Origin: Spisula solida
Lineage: Eukaryota; Mollusca; Bivalvia; Venerida; Mactridae
Assembly (NCBI GenBank): GCA_947247005.1
Contig: OX365949.1
Location: 816,001-880,000 of the forward strand
Direction of reading: 5' to 3'
Length of the DNA stretch: 64,000 nucleotides
Shown here: positions 1 to 10,633 of the stretch, in pieces
Layout: every line of letters starts with the position of its first letter
How positions within the stretch are numbered: position 1 is the stretch's first letter
Program-made: the position numbers and the translations under genes
The notes under the pieces: generated by a model
Told to the model about the DNA's origin: nothing
The model's database searches: none
Seen by the model: only the letters and a program-made list of their open reading frames with translations

Positions 1-230
1 AATCTGCTCGGATTGCTGAACTTCTCAGAAACTGTTAAGTTAGACAAAAGTCCGTCCAGTTCAGATCTGGTACAATTGACTGTAACGTTCTCAGTGCATG
101 CGTTGCTTGGGCTAGTCGGTTGATTAGCGTTCTTGGCTGTCGGACCTACACTAGTGGTCGTGCAGTTAGCACATAATTTATTATCAGATGAGTTCCCATG
201 GTTTGTATTTGATAGTATGTGTCTCAGCAT
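1..230 (-). pseudogene. Membrane-protein ORF, copy 1 (cut by window edge)
   Basis: This is the N-terminal part, about 76 codons, of a 5'-truncated copy of the glycosylated membrane-protein ORF; the remainder lies beyond base 1. It matches the copy at 5969-6424 at offset 6194, including diagnostic variants in the Cys/sequon region. Like copies 2-5 it starts at an ATG created by the repeat junction and has no signal peptide, so its coding status is doubtful. Confidence 0.6.
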
Positions 231-797
231 TAACCCTCCGATTCATAATGAAACGACATTTTAAATGATAACTATAGCTCAGAAAATGACGCTATGACAC
301 ACCTTAAGTTGAAACTCTTTTGCTATACGTGAATACGTAAAAACTACGTCGGTGGACTTTAAAGCATCAGCTTGAAATATCCTTTGATTAATAGATAAGT
401 GATAATATGGTGTGTATTTTATGAATACGTTTGATTCATTAAATGCATATTTATATACACGGGTAGTAATACAAGTTCTAGAACTTGAATTGATCCCTCT
501 TGACAACTCATTCCATGAACGCAAGGAGAGAAGAGAAGCCAGTTTTCACTTTACATGTAGAGCGTCAAGTAAGGAAAGCAAAATGCGTACCATTTCTATT
601 TCATCTCAAGTATGATGAGGGTATAGTGCGAACTCCGGACATGTCGCACTCACAGCGGACGCTCGTCCAGACTCATTTGATGCATTGATTCTATATGTAT
701 ATTACATGTGTAAAATATTTATTATATATATATGATAATAGTGTTTGTCTGATTTGTTATATAGCATGCATGAAAACAATAACTCCTAAAAATAATA

Positions 798-1100
798 AAA
801 AGGATCGAGTTCAGTTATATTGGACGGGCTACCATCAGTTGTACATTCACAGACGCTATCCCACTACTGCCCGACACGGAAACTTTTGCCTGCTGTGTCA
901 CCACCCTGGGCCGGTACGTTCCTCATTAGACAACCTGGATCACCTGGGCTCCCCCGAGTGAACCATATTGATGCCGGGCTTAGCGCGGACGCCCGATCTA
1001 CATATACAGGCTGACAGTAGGACTCCCGCCCTCAAACCGTCCTCAGACCCCGGCCTCCAAGTAGCTAGATTACAGGAGCACGCCACAACTCCCTGCCGAT
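798..1100 (-). ncRNA. 7SL / signal recognition particle RNA, copy 1
   Basis: Read on the minus strand, this is a full-length metazoan SRP RNA of about 303 nt, the scaffold of the particle that targets nascent secretory proteins to the ER. The 5' end lies at about 1100. The Alu-domain loop TGTAATC and the following GCTACTTGGAGG lie near 1069-1040. The helix 5/6 block GATCGGGCGTCCGCGCTAAG, then CCCGGCATCAATATGG, lies at about 1000-963. The SRP54-binding helix 8 (CCGGCCCAGG, GTGA loop, AGCAGG) lies near 915-889. The closing CAGTAGTGGGATAGCG and CTGTGAAT lie at about 870-845. It ends in a T5 pol III terminator (AAAAA on the plus strand at 797-801). Each of these blocks follows human 7SL in order. 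Plus-strand open frames here are shadows. Confidence 0.95.
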
Positions 1101-1830
1101 AGTACATCTCGCTAATTGGACTTTTGAATTTATGTCAATATTTTTCTATTCCAAATACATGAAGTCAGTTTATCTTCCTGTATATTTTATCGTCGTGCTT
1201 TAAAGACATTTTTAATATTAATTAATAAAATATTTACAAATTTGACACGTTTGTACGCACGTTTAATCTGTGGAGAACGTCATACATTATTGAATAAATT
1301 GTGACAGGTGTCTGTCCCGTGGGCAATTCACATTGGTACTACTTACCTCCCTTTGTCCGCATGATGTAAACATAGTCAGACAGATATGGCCCTATAGTTG
1401 AAAGTAAAACATATACATGTACCTCATTGCATGTATTTAGATATAACGTATATATTCGATAGTTATTTCAGTATAACATGCATTCAGCATAACTACAAAT
1501 TAGGGGTCGCCTCTCATACACGAAAAAACCTTCCCCAAACCCGGCAAACATATTTTGACAGGCGCGCGTACTAATTTAATGCCGTATTTAGCCTACCCTA
1601 CTTTCACTTTGGTATGTAGGTTAAACTGTCATACGATAGTCATGATCAAACAGTTTCACTGGATAACATATCTGTATGCAATGCCTTCAAACTCAATTTG
1701 ATAGATCCTGTTGCATCTTGGCAAGGCATACCGTCATTTACACACAAACACAAGATTTTGTAAGGACTATTTGAGTGTATCCTATTCTGGACCGCGTAGG
1801 CGTTCACTGGTTTGTTTCCTTCCGAGTTAA

Positions 1831-2286
1831 TCACACGTCCAGATCTTCATTCATTTCTCCTATACGAACAGAATCAGTGTTGCAAGAGTCATATGTCAAC
1901 AATGTTTCGTCATTTTCTACCATGTATATATGGTCAGATTGCCTTCTGTATCTGAACTGCCATCTATAGTGTACATGCTTGTGTCTGTAAGACTTGACCA
2001 GGGCAACAATACCAACAATGACTAGAAAAACAGACCCTGCAATAAACCCTCGTAACAATCTGCTCGGATTGCTGAACTTCTCAGAAACTTTTAAGTTAGA
2101 CAAGTTTCCGTCCAGTTCAAATCTGGTACAATTGACTGTAACGTTCTCAGCGCATGCGTTGCTTGGGCTTGTCGGTTCGTTAGCGTTCTTGGCTGTCGGA
2201 CCTACACTAGTGGTTGTGCAGTTAGCACATAATTTATTATCAGATGAGTTCCCATGGTTTGTATTTGATAGTATTTGTCTCAGCAT
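1831..2286 (-). pseudogene. 5'-truncated membrane-protein ORF, copy 2
   Basis: An open frame of 151 codons matching residues 28-176 of the full-length gene at 10103-10633. It keeps the Cys-rich, sequon-bearing ectodomain, one membrane segment and the Tyr-rich basic tail. It lacks the signal peptide: the first ATG (2284-2286) arises at the repeat junction and adds only Met-Leu. One sequon is lost (NLK in place of NLT). The frame is uninterrupted, so either duplication is recent, an upstream exon supplies a leader, or the protein is made without one. Its protein is identical to copy 5. Confidence 0.6.
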
Positions 2287-2861
2287 TAACCCTCCGATTC
2301 ATAATGAAACGACATTTTAAATGATAACTATAGCTCAGAAAATGACGCTATGACACAATTTAAGTTGAAACTTTTTTGCTTTTGCTATACGTGAATACGT
2401 AAAAGCTACGTCGGCGGACTTTAAAGCATCAGCATGATATATACTTTGATTAATATATAATTGATAATATGGTGTGTATTTTATGAATACGTTTGATTCA
2501 TTAAATGCACATTTATTTTGCACGGGCAGTGATACAAGTTCTAGAACTTGAATTGATCCCTCTTGACAACTCATTCGTATGAACGCTAGGAGAGAAGAGA
2601 AGCCAGTTTTCACTTTTCATGTAGAGCGTCAAGTAAGGAAAGCAAAATGCGTACCATTTCTATTTCATCTCAAGTATGATGAGGGTATAGTGCGAACTCC
2701 GGACATGTCGCACTCACAGCGGACGCTCGTCCAGACTCATTTGATGCATTGATTCGTTATGTATATTACATGTGTAAAATATTTATTATATATATATGAT
2801 AATAGTGTTTGTCTGATTTGTTATATAGCATGCATGAAAACAATAACTCCTAAAAATAATA

Positions 2862-3166
2862 AAAAGGATCGAGTCCAGTTATATTGGACGGGCTACCATC
2901 AGTTGTACATTCACAGACGCTATCCCACTACTGCCCGACACGGAAACTTTTGCCTGCTGTGTCACCACCCTGGGCCGGTACGTTCCTCATTAGACAACCT
3001 GGATCACCTGGGCTCCCCCGAGTGAACCATATTGATGCCGGGCTTAGCGCGGACGCCCGATCTACATATACATATACTGTCAGTAGGACTCCCGCCCTCA
3101 AACCGTCCTCAGACCCCGGCCTCCAAGTAGCTAGATTACAGGAGTACGCCACAACTCCCTGCCGAT
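2862..3166 (-). ncRNA. 7SL / SRP RNA, copy 2
   Basis: Same architecture as copy 1, about 305 nt. The 5' end is at about 3166 and the T5 terminator complements 2861-2865. It carries a short TA-rich extension in the Alu/S linker (plus strand ...acatatacatatactgtcag at about 3063-3082) that copies 1 and 3 lack. A single change (GTACGCC for GCACGCC at 3144-3150) distinguishes it from copy 5. Helix 8 and the helix 6 block are intact. Confidence 0.95.
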
Positions 3167-3909
3167 AGCACATCTCGCTAATTGGACTTTTGAATTTATG
3201 TCAATATTTTTGTATTTTTATTATTCATTCCAAATACATGAAGTCAGTATATCTTCCTGTATATTTTATCGTCGTGCTTTAAAGACATTTTTAATATTAA
3301 TTAATAAAATATTTACAAATTTGACACGTTTGTACGCACGTTTAATCTGTGGAGAACGTCATACATTATTGAATAAATTGTGACAGGTGTCTGTCCCGTG
3401 GGCAATTCACATTGGTACTACTTACCTCCCTTTGTCCGCATGATGTAAACATAGTCAGACAGATATGGCCCTATAGTTGAAAGTAAAACATATACATGTA
3501 CCTCATTGCATGTATTTAGATATAACGTATATATTCGATAGTTATTTCAGTATAACATGCATTCAGCATAACTACAAATTAGGGGTCGCCTCTCATACAC
3601 GAAAAAACCTTCCCCAAACCCGGCAAACATATTTTGACAGGCGCGCGTACTAATTTAATGCCGTATTTAGCCTACCCTACTTTCACTTTGGTATGTAGGT
3701 TAAACTGTCATACGATAGTCATGATCAAACAGTTTCACTGGATAACATATCTGTATGCAATGCCTTCAAACTCAATTTGATAGATCCTGTTGCATCTTGG
3801 CAAGGCATACCGTCATTTACACACAAACACAAGATTTTGTAAGGACTATTTGAGTGTATCCTATTCTGGACCGCGTAGGCGTTCACTGGTTTGTTTCCTT
3901 CCGAGTTAA

Positions 3910-4365
3910 TCACACGTCCAGATCTTCATTCATTTCTCCTATACGGACAGAATCAGTGTTGCAAGAGTCATATGTCAACAATGTTTCGTCATTTTCTACC
4001 ATGTATATATGGTCAGATTGCCTTCTGTATCTGAACTGCCACCTATAGTGTTCATGCCTGTGTCTGTAAGACTTGACCAGGGCACCAATACCCACAATGA
4101 CTAGAAAAACAGACCCTGCAATAAACCCTCGTAACAATCTGCTCGGATTGCTGAACTTCTCAGAAACTTTTAAGTTAGACAACTTTCCGTCCAGTTCAGA
4201 TCTGGTACAATTGACTGTAACGTTCTCAGCGCATGCGTTGCTTGGGCTTGTCGGTTGATTAGCGTTCTTGGCTGTCGGACCTACACTAGTGGTCGTGCAG
4301 TTAGCACATAATTTATTATCAGATGAGTTCCCATGGTTTGTATTTGATAGTATGTGTCTCAGCAT
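3910..4365 (-). pseudogene. 5'-truncated membrane-protein ORF, copy 3
   Basis: An intact frame of 151 codons without signal peptide. Relative to the edge copy it has NLK for the last sequon, a Gly for Val in the membrane segment (VGIGALVK) and RHRHEH after it. The cytoplasmic tail from the RYRRQ motif to the C-terminal EDLDV is unchanged. Confidence 0.6.
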
Positions 4366-4935
4366 TAACCCTCCGATTCATAATGAAACGACATTTTAAA
4401 TGATAACTATAGCTCAGAAAATGACGCTATGACACACCTTAAGTGGAAACTCTTTTGCTATACGTGAATACGTAAAAACTACGTCGGTAGACTTTAAAGC
4501 ATCAGCTTGAAATATCCTTTGATTAATAGATAAGTGATAATATGGTGTGTATTTTATGAATACGTTTGATTCATTAAATGCAAATTTATTTTACACGGGT
4601 AGTAATACAAGTTCTAGAACTTGAATTGATCCCTCTTGACAACTCATTCCATGAACGCTAGGAGAGAAGAGAAGCCAGTTTTCACTTAACATGTAGAGCG
4701 TCAAGTAAGGAAAGCAAAATGCGTACCATTTCTATTTCATCTCAAGTATAATGAGGGTATAGTGCGAACTCCGGACATGTCGCACTCACAGCGGACGCTC
4801 GTCCAGACTCATTTGATGCATTGATTCTATATGTATATTACATGTGTAAAATATTTATTATATATATATATGATAATAGTGTTTGTCTGATTTGTTATAT
4901 AGCATGCATGAAAACAATAACTCCTAAAATTAATA

Positions 4936-5238
4936 AAAAGGATCGAGTCCAGTTATATTGGACGGGCTACCATCAGTTGTACATTCACATACGCTATCCC
5001 ACTACTGCCCGACACGGAAACTTTTGCCTGCTGTGTCACAACCCTGGGCCGGTACGTTCCTCATCAGACAACCTGGATCACCTGGGCTCCCCCGAGTGAA
5101 CCATATTGATGCCGGGCTTAGCGCGGACGCCCGATCTACATATACAGGCTGACAGTAGGACTCCCGCCATCAAACCGTCCTCAGACCCCGGCCTCCAAGT
5201 AGCTTGATTACAGGAGCACGCCACAACTCCCTGCCGAT
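4936..5238 (-). ncRNA. 7SL / SRP RNA, copy 3
   Basis: About 303 nt, with the 5' end at about 5238 and the T5 terminator complement at 4935-4939. This is the most diverged copy. It has a change in the helix 8 stem (plus-strand CACAACCCTGGG at 5037-5048 for CACCACCCTGGG), one in the 3' strand (CATACGC for CAGACGC near 4987) and one beside the Alu loop (AGCTTGATTA for AGCTAGATTA near 5202). The SRP54-binding AGCAGG and CCAGG segments remain. Whether it is functional cannot be told from sequence alone. Confidence 0.93.
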
Positions 5239-5968
5239 AGCACATCTCGCTAATTGGACTTTTGAATTTATGTCAATATTTTTCTATTCCAAATACATGA
5301 AGTCAGTATATCTTCCTGTATATTTTATCGTCGTGCTTTAAAGACATTTTTAATATTAATTAATAAAATATTTACAAATTTGACACGTTTGTACGCACGT
5401 TTAATCTGTGGAGAGCGTCATACATTATTGAATAAATTGTGACAGGTGTCTGTCAGGTGGGCAATTCACATTGGTACTACTTACCTCCCTTTGTCCGCAT
5501 GATGTAAACATAGTCAGACAGATATGGCCCTATAGTTGAAAGTAAAACATATACATGTACCTCATTGCATGTATTTAGATATAACGTACATATTCGATAG
5601 TTATTTCAGTATAACATGCATTCAGCATAACTACAAATTGGCGGTCACATCTCATACAAGACAAAACCTTCGCCAAACCCGGCAAACATATTTTGACAGG
5701 CGCGCGTACTAATTTAATGCCGTATTTAGCCTACCCTACTTTCACTTTGGTATGTAGGTTAAACTGTCATACGATAGTCATGACCAAACAGTTTCACTGG
5801 ATAACATATCGGTATGCAATGCCTTCAAACTCAATTTGATAGATCCTGTTGCATCTTGGCAAGGCATACCGTCCTTTACACACAAACACAAGATTTTGTA
5901 AGGACTATTTGAGTGTATCCTATTCTGGACCGCGTAGGCGTTCACTGGTTTGTTTCCTTCTGAGTTAA

Positions 5969-6424
5969 TCACACGTCCAGATCTTCATTCATTTCTCCTA
6001 TACGAACAGAATCAGTGTTGCAAGAGTCATATGTCAACAATGTTTCGTCATTTTCTACCATGTATATATGGTCAGATTGCCTTCTGTATCTGAACTGCCA
6101 TCTATAGTGTACATGCTTTTGTCTGTAAGACTTGACCAGGGCAACAATACCCACAATGACTAGAAAAACAGACCCTGCAATAAACCCTCGTAACAATCTG
6201 CTCGGATTGCTGAACTTCTCAGAAACTGTTAAGTTAGACAAAAGTCCGTCCAGTTCAGATCTGGTACAATTGACTGTAACGTTCTCAGTGCATGCGTTGC
6301 TTGGGCTAGTCGGTTGATTAGCGTTCTTGGCTGTCGGACCTACACTAGTGGTCGTGCAGTTAGCACATAATTTATTATCAGATGAGTTCCCATGGTTTGT
6401 ATTTGATAGTATGTGTCTCAGCAT
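5969..6424 (-). pseudogene. 5'-truncated membrane-protein ORF, copy 4
   Basis: An intact frame of 151 codons without signal peptide. It keeps all sequons including NLT, has CTEN for CAEN in the ectodomain, GLLSN for GKLSN, and RQKHVH after the membrane segment. Copy 1 at the window edge is its higher-order partner. Confidence 0.6.
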
Positions 6425-6991
6425 TAACCCTCCGATTCATAATGAAACGACATTTTAAATGATAACTATAGCTCAGAAAATGACGCTATGACACACCTTA
6501 AGTTGAAACTCTTTTGCTATACGTGAATACGTAAAAACTACGTCGGTGGACTTTAAAGCATCAGCTTGAAATATCCTTTGATTAATAGATAAGTGATAAT
6601 ATGGTGTGTATTTTATGAATACGTTTGATTCATTAAATGCATATTTATATACACGGGTAGTAATACAAGTTCTAGAACTTGAATTGATCCCTCTTGACAA
6701 CTCATTCCATGAACGCAAGGAGAGAAGAGAAGCCAGTTTTCACTTTACATGTAGAGCGTCAAGTAAGGAAAGCAAAATGCGTACCATTTCTATTTCATCT
6801 CAAGTATGATGAGGGTATAGTGCGAACTCCGGACATGTCGCACTCACAGCGGACGCTCGTCCAGACTCATTTGATGCATTGATTCTATATGTATATTACA
6901 TGTGTAAAATATTTATTATATATATATGATAATAGTGTTTGTCTGATTTGTTATATAGCATGCATGAAAACAATAACTCCTAAAAATAATA

Positions 6992-7296
6992 AAAAGGATC
7001 GAGTTCAGTTATATTGGACGGGCTACCATCAGTTGTACATTCACAGACGCTATCCCACTACTGCCCGACACGGAAACTTTTGCCTGCTGTGTCACCACCC
7101 TGGGCCGGTACGTTCCTCATTAGACAACCTGGATCACCTGGGCTCCCCCGAGTGAACCATATTGATGCCGGGCTTAGCGCGGACGCCCGATCTACATATA
7201 CATATACTGACAGTAGGACTCCCGCCCTCAAACCGTCCTCAGACCCCGGCCTCCAAGTAGCTAGATTACAGGAGCACGCCACAACTCCCTGCCGAT
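6992..7296 (-). ncRNA. 7SL / SRP RNA, copy 4
   Basis: About 305 nt, with the 5' end at about 7296 and the T5 terminator complement at 6991-6995. It is the higher-order partner of copy 1, differing from it in the linker (acatatacatatactgacag here against acatatacaggctgacag). All core blocks are intact. Confidence 0.95.
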
Positions 7297-8026
7297 AGTA
7301 CATCTCGCTAATTGGACTTTTGAATTTATGTCAATATTTTTCTATTCCAAATACATGAAGTCAGTTTATCTTCCTGTATATTTTATCGTCGTGCTTTAAA
7401 GACATTTTTAATATTAATTAATAAAATATTTACAAATTTGACACGTTTGTACGCACGTTTAATCTGTGGAGAACGTCATACATTATTGAATAAATTGTGA
7501 CAGGTGTCTGTCCCGTGGGCAATTCACATTGGTACTACTTACCTCCCTTTGTCCGCATGATGTAAACATAGTCAGACAGATATGGCCCTATAGTTGAAAG
7601 TAAAACATATACATGTACCTCATTGCATGTATTTAGATATAACGTATATATTCGATAGTTATTTCAGTATAACATGCATTCAGCATAACTACAAATTAGG
7701 GGTCGCCTCTCATACACGAAAAAACCTTCCCCAAACCCGGCAAACATATTTTGACAGGCGCGCGTACTAATTTAATGCCGTATTTAGCCTACCCTACTTT
7801 CACTTTGGTATGTAGGTTAAACTGTCATACGATAGTCATGATCAAACAGTTTCACTGGATAACATATCTGTATGCAATGCCTTCAAACTCAATTTGATAG
7901 ATCCTGTTGCATCTTGGCAAGGCATACCGTCATTTACACACAAACACAAGATTTTGTAAGGACTATTTGAGTGTATCCTATTCTGGACCGCGTAGGCGTT
8001 CACTGGTTTGTTTCCTTCCGAGTTAA

Positions 8027-8482
8027 TCACACGTCCAGATCTTCATTCATTTCTCCTATACGAACAGAATCAGTGTTGCAAGAGTCATATGTCAACAATG
8101 TTTCGTCATTTTCTACCATGTATATATGGTCAGATTGCCTTCTGTATCTGAACTGCCATCTATAGTGTACATGCTTGTGTCTGTAAGACTTGACCAGGGC
8201 AACAATACCAACAATGACTAGAAAAACAGACCCTGCAATAAACCCTCGTAACAATCTGCTCGGATTGCTGAACTTCTCAGAAACTTTTAAGTTAGACAAG
8301 TTTCCGTCCAGTTCAAATCTGGTACAATTGACTGTAACGTTCTCAGCGCATGCGTTGCTTGGGCTTGTCGGTTCGTTAGCGTTCTTGGCTGTCGGACCTA
8401 CACTAGTGGTTGTGCAGTTAGCACATAATTTATTATCAGATGAGTTCCCATGGTTTGTATTTGATAGTATTTGTCTCAGCAT
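8027..8482 (-). pseudogene. 5'-truncated membrane-protein ORF, copy 5
   Basis: An intact frame of 151 codons, identical in protein to copy 2. No signal peptide; the first ATG is the junction ATG at 8480-8482. It lies about 575 bases downstream of the copy 5 7SL gene on the minus strand. Confidence 0.6.
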
Positions 8483-9057
8483 TAACCCTCCGATTCATAA
8501 TGAAACGACATTTTAAATGATAACTATAGCTCAGAAAATGACGCTATGACACAATTTAAGTTGAAACTTTTTTGCTTTTGCTATACGTGAATACGTAAAA
8601 GCTACGTCGGCGGACTTTAAAGCATCAGCATGATATATACTTTGATTAATATATAATTGATAATATGGTGTGTATTTTATGAATACGTTTGATTCATTAA
8701 ATGCACATTTATTTTGCACGGGCAGTGATACAAGTTCTAGAACTTGAATTGATCCCTCTTGACAACTCATTCGTATGAACGCTAGGAGAGAAGAGAAGCC
8801 AGTTTTCACTTTTCATGTAGAGCGTCAAGTAAGGAAAGCAAAATGCGTACCATTTCTATTTCATCTCAAGTATGATGAGGGTATAGTGCGAACTCCGGAC
8901 ATGTCGCACTCACAGCGGACGCTCGTCCAGACTCATTTGATGCATTGATTCGTTATGTATATTACATGTGTAAAATATTTATTATATATATATGATAATA
9001 GTGTTTGTCTGATTTGTTATATAGCATGCATGAAAACAATAACTCCTAAAAATAATA

Positions 9058-9362
9058 AAAAGGATCGAGTCCAGTTATATTGGACGGGCTACCATCAGTT
9101 GTACATTCACAGACGCTATCCCACTACTGCCCGACACGGAAACTTTTGCCTGCTGTGTCACCACCCTGGGCCGGTACGTTCCTCATTAGACAACCTGGAT
9201 CACCTGGGCTCCCCCGAGTGAACCATATTGATGCCGGGCTTAGCGCGGACGCCCGATCTACATATACATATACTGTCAGTAGGACTCCCGCCCTCAAACC
9301 GTCCTCAGACCCCGGCCTCCAAGTAGCTAGATTACAGGAGCACGCCACAACTCCCTGCCGAT
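9058..9362 (-). ncRNA. 7SL / SRP RNA, copy 5
   Basis: About 305 nt, with the 5' end at about 9362 and the T5 terminator complement at 9057-9061. It is the higher-order partner of copy 2 and nearly identical to it. It is the 7SL gene nearest the full-length membrane-protein gene, lying about 740 bases downstream of that gene's stop codon on the same strand. Confidence 0.95.
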
Positions 9363-10102
9363 AGCACATCTCGCTAATTGGACTTTTGAATTTATGTCAA
9401 TATTTTTGTATTTTTATTATTCATTCCAAATACATGAAGTCAGTATATCTTCCTGTATATTTTATCGTCGTGCTTTAAAGACATTTTTAATATTAATTAA
9501 TAAAATATTTACAAATTTGACACGTTTGTACGCACGTTTAATCTGTGGAGAACGTCATACATTATTGAATAAATTGTGACAGGTGTCTGTCCCGTGGGCA
9601 ATTCACATTGTACTACTTACCTCCCTTTGTTCGCATGATGTGAACATAGTCAGACAGATATGGCCCTATAGTTGAAAGTATACATATACATGTACCTCAT
9701 TGCATGTATTTAGATATAACGTATATATTCGATAGTTATTTCAGTATAACATGCATTCAGCATAACTACAAATTAGGGGTCGCATCTCATACAAGAAAAA
9801 ACCTTCGCCAAACCCGGTAAACATATTTTGACAGGCGCGCGTACTAATTTAATGCCGTGTTTAGCCTACCCTACGTTCACTTTGGTATGTAGGTTAAACT
9901 GTCATACAATAGTCATGATCAAACAGTTTCATTGGATAACATATCTGTATGCAATGCCTTCAAACTCAATTAGATAGATCCTGTTGATCTTGGCAAGGCA
10001 TACCGTCCTTTACACACAAACACAAGATTTTGTAAGGACTATTTGAGTGTATCCTATTCTGGACCGCGTAGGCGTTCAATGGTTTGTTTCCTTCTGAGTT
10101 AA

Positions 10103-10633
10103 TCACACGTCCAGATCTTCATTCATTTCTCCTATACGAACAGAATCAGTGTTGCAAGAGTCATATGTCAACAATGTTTCGTCATTTTCTACCATGTATA
10201 TATGGTCAGATTGCCTTCTGTATCTGAACTGCCATCTATAGTGTACATGCTTGTGTCTGTAAGACTTGACCAGGGCAACAATACCCACAATGACTAGAAA
10301 AACAGACCCTGCAATAAACCCTCGTAACAATCTGCTCGGATTGCTGAACTTCTCAGAAACTGTTAAGTTAGACAACTTTCCGTCCAGTTCAGATCTGGTA
10401 CAATTGACTGTAACGTTCTCAGCGCATGCGTTGCTTGGGCTTGTCGGTTGATTAGCGTTCTTGGCTGTCGGACCTACACTAGTGGTCGTGCAGTTAGCAC
10501 AGAATCTATTATCAGATGAGTTCCCATGGTTTGTATTTGATAGTATTTGTCTCATTGGATGAATTACTTGAGCTGAACCACTGAAGGCTTTGGAAAGTAT
10601 TATCAGACTATATGACAATGTCAAAACGGACAT
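10103..10633 (-). CDS. Small type I membrane glycoprotein, full-length edge copy
   Basis: A 176-residue protein that I do not recognise. Residues 1-21 form a signal peptide (hydrophobic run LTLSYSLIIL, likely cleavage after GSA). The ectodomain (about 22-104) has four cysteines (45, 48, 70, 78) and five N-glycosylation sequons (at 38, 47, 73, 77, 89). Residues 105-122 are a single membrane segment, followed by a basic Tyr/His-rich patch and a tail with several tyrosines (125, 132, 138, 146, 157) ending EDLDV. The predicted topology is a type I surface or endomembrane protein. The stop is followed by the array spacer and a 7SL gene. This is the only copy with a leader, so it is probably the functional source of the truncated copies. 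Similarity to the array ends at codon 27-28. Gene status rests on the leader plus conservation of the frame across six copies. Confidence 0.7.
   Translation of the reverse strand: MSVLTLSYSLIILSKAFSGSAQVIHPMRQILSNTNHGNSSDNRFCANCTTTSVGPTAKNANQPTSPSNACAENVTVNCTRSELDGKLSNLTVSEKFSNPSRLLRGFIAGSVFLVIVGIVALVKSYRHKHVHYRWQFRYRRQSDHIYMVENDETLLTYDSCNTDSVRIGEMNEDLDV

Larger units (their letters stand above)
1..3405. repeat. Left copy of a recent 6.2 kb (three-unit) higher-order duplication
   Basis: Bases 1 to about 3,405 match about 6,195-9,604 nearly base for base. The offset is 6194 up to about 1,010 and 6196 after a 2-base indel near 1,011/7,205. Only a few substitutions were seen (for example 3,145 T against C). 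The membrane-protein ORFs at 1831-2286 and 8027-8482 encode identical proteins, whereas neighbouring units differ at several percent of sites. The duplication may start before base 1. Confidence 0.9.
6195..9604. repeat. Right copy of the 6.2 kb higher-order duplication
   Basis: This is the partner of bases 1-3405. The match ends at about 9,604-9,607, where this copy loses one G (attgtac against attggtac) and then shows substitutions such as TTCGC for TCCGC and TGTGAAC for TGTAAAC. Beyond that point the similarity falls to that of ordinary neighbouring units. Confidence 0.88.
1..10553 (-). repeat. Tandem array of ~2.07 kb units (membrane-protein ORF + 7SL RNA gene)
   Basis: The same block recurs with starts offset by 2079, 2059, 2058 and 2076 bases, judged from the 151-residue ORF ends at 1831, 3910, 5969, 8027 and 10103. 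Read on the minus strand, each unit holds the membrane-protein ORF, about 730 bases of spacer, a 7SL RNA gene of 303-305 bases, and a further 575 or so bases leading to the next ORF. The left edge lies outside the window. The right edge is sharp: similarity stops at about 10,553, inside the last ORF, where that copy continues into a unique signal-peptide sequence. Units differ mostly by scattered substitutions and small indels, such as a longer T-rich stretch at 3209-3230 and 9406-9425. Confidence 0.95.

Noticed and set aside
1646..1834. 62-codon minus-strand frame directly after the membrane-protein stop in each unit
   Set aside because: It starts at a GTG overlapping the stop, has no motifs and lies in the probable 3' UTR.
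2335..2613. 81-92 codon minus-strand frame upstream of each internal membrane-protein ORF, with a weakly hydrophobic start
   Set aside because: Out of context with the downstream ORF, no clear splice donor, length varies between units; kept only as a remote possibility for an alternative leader.
820..9369. Open frames of 64-94 codons on both strands repeated in each unit (for example 2884-3168 plus, 2928-3173 minus)
   Set aside because: They lie within the 7SL RNA genes; the RNA homology explains the conservation.
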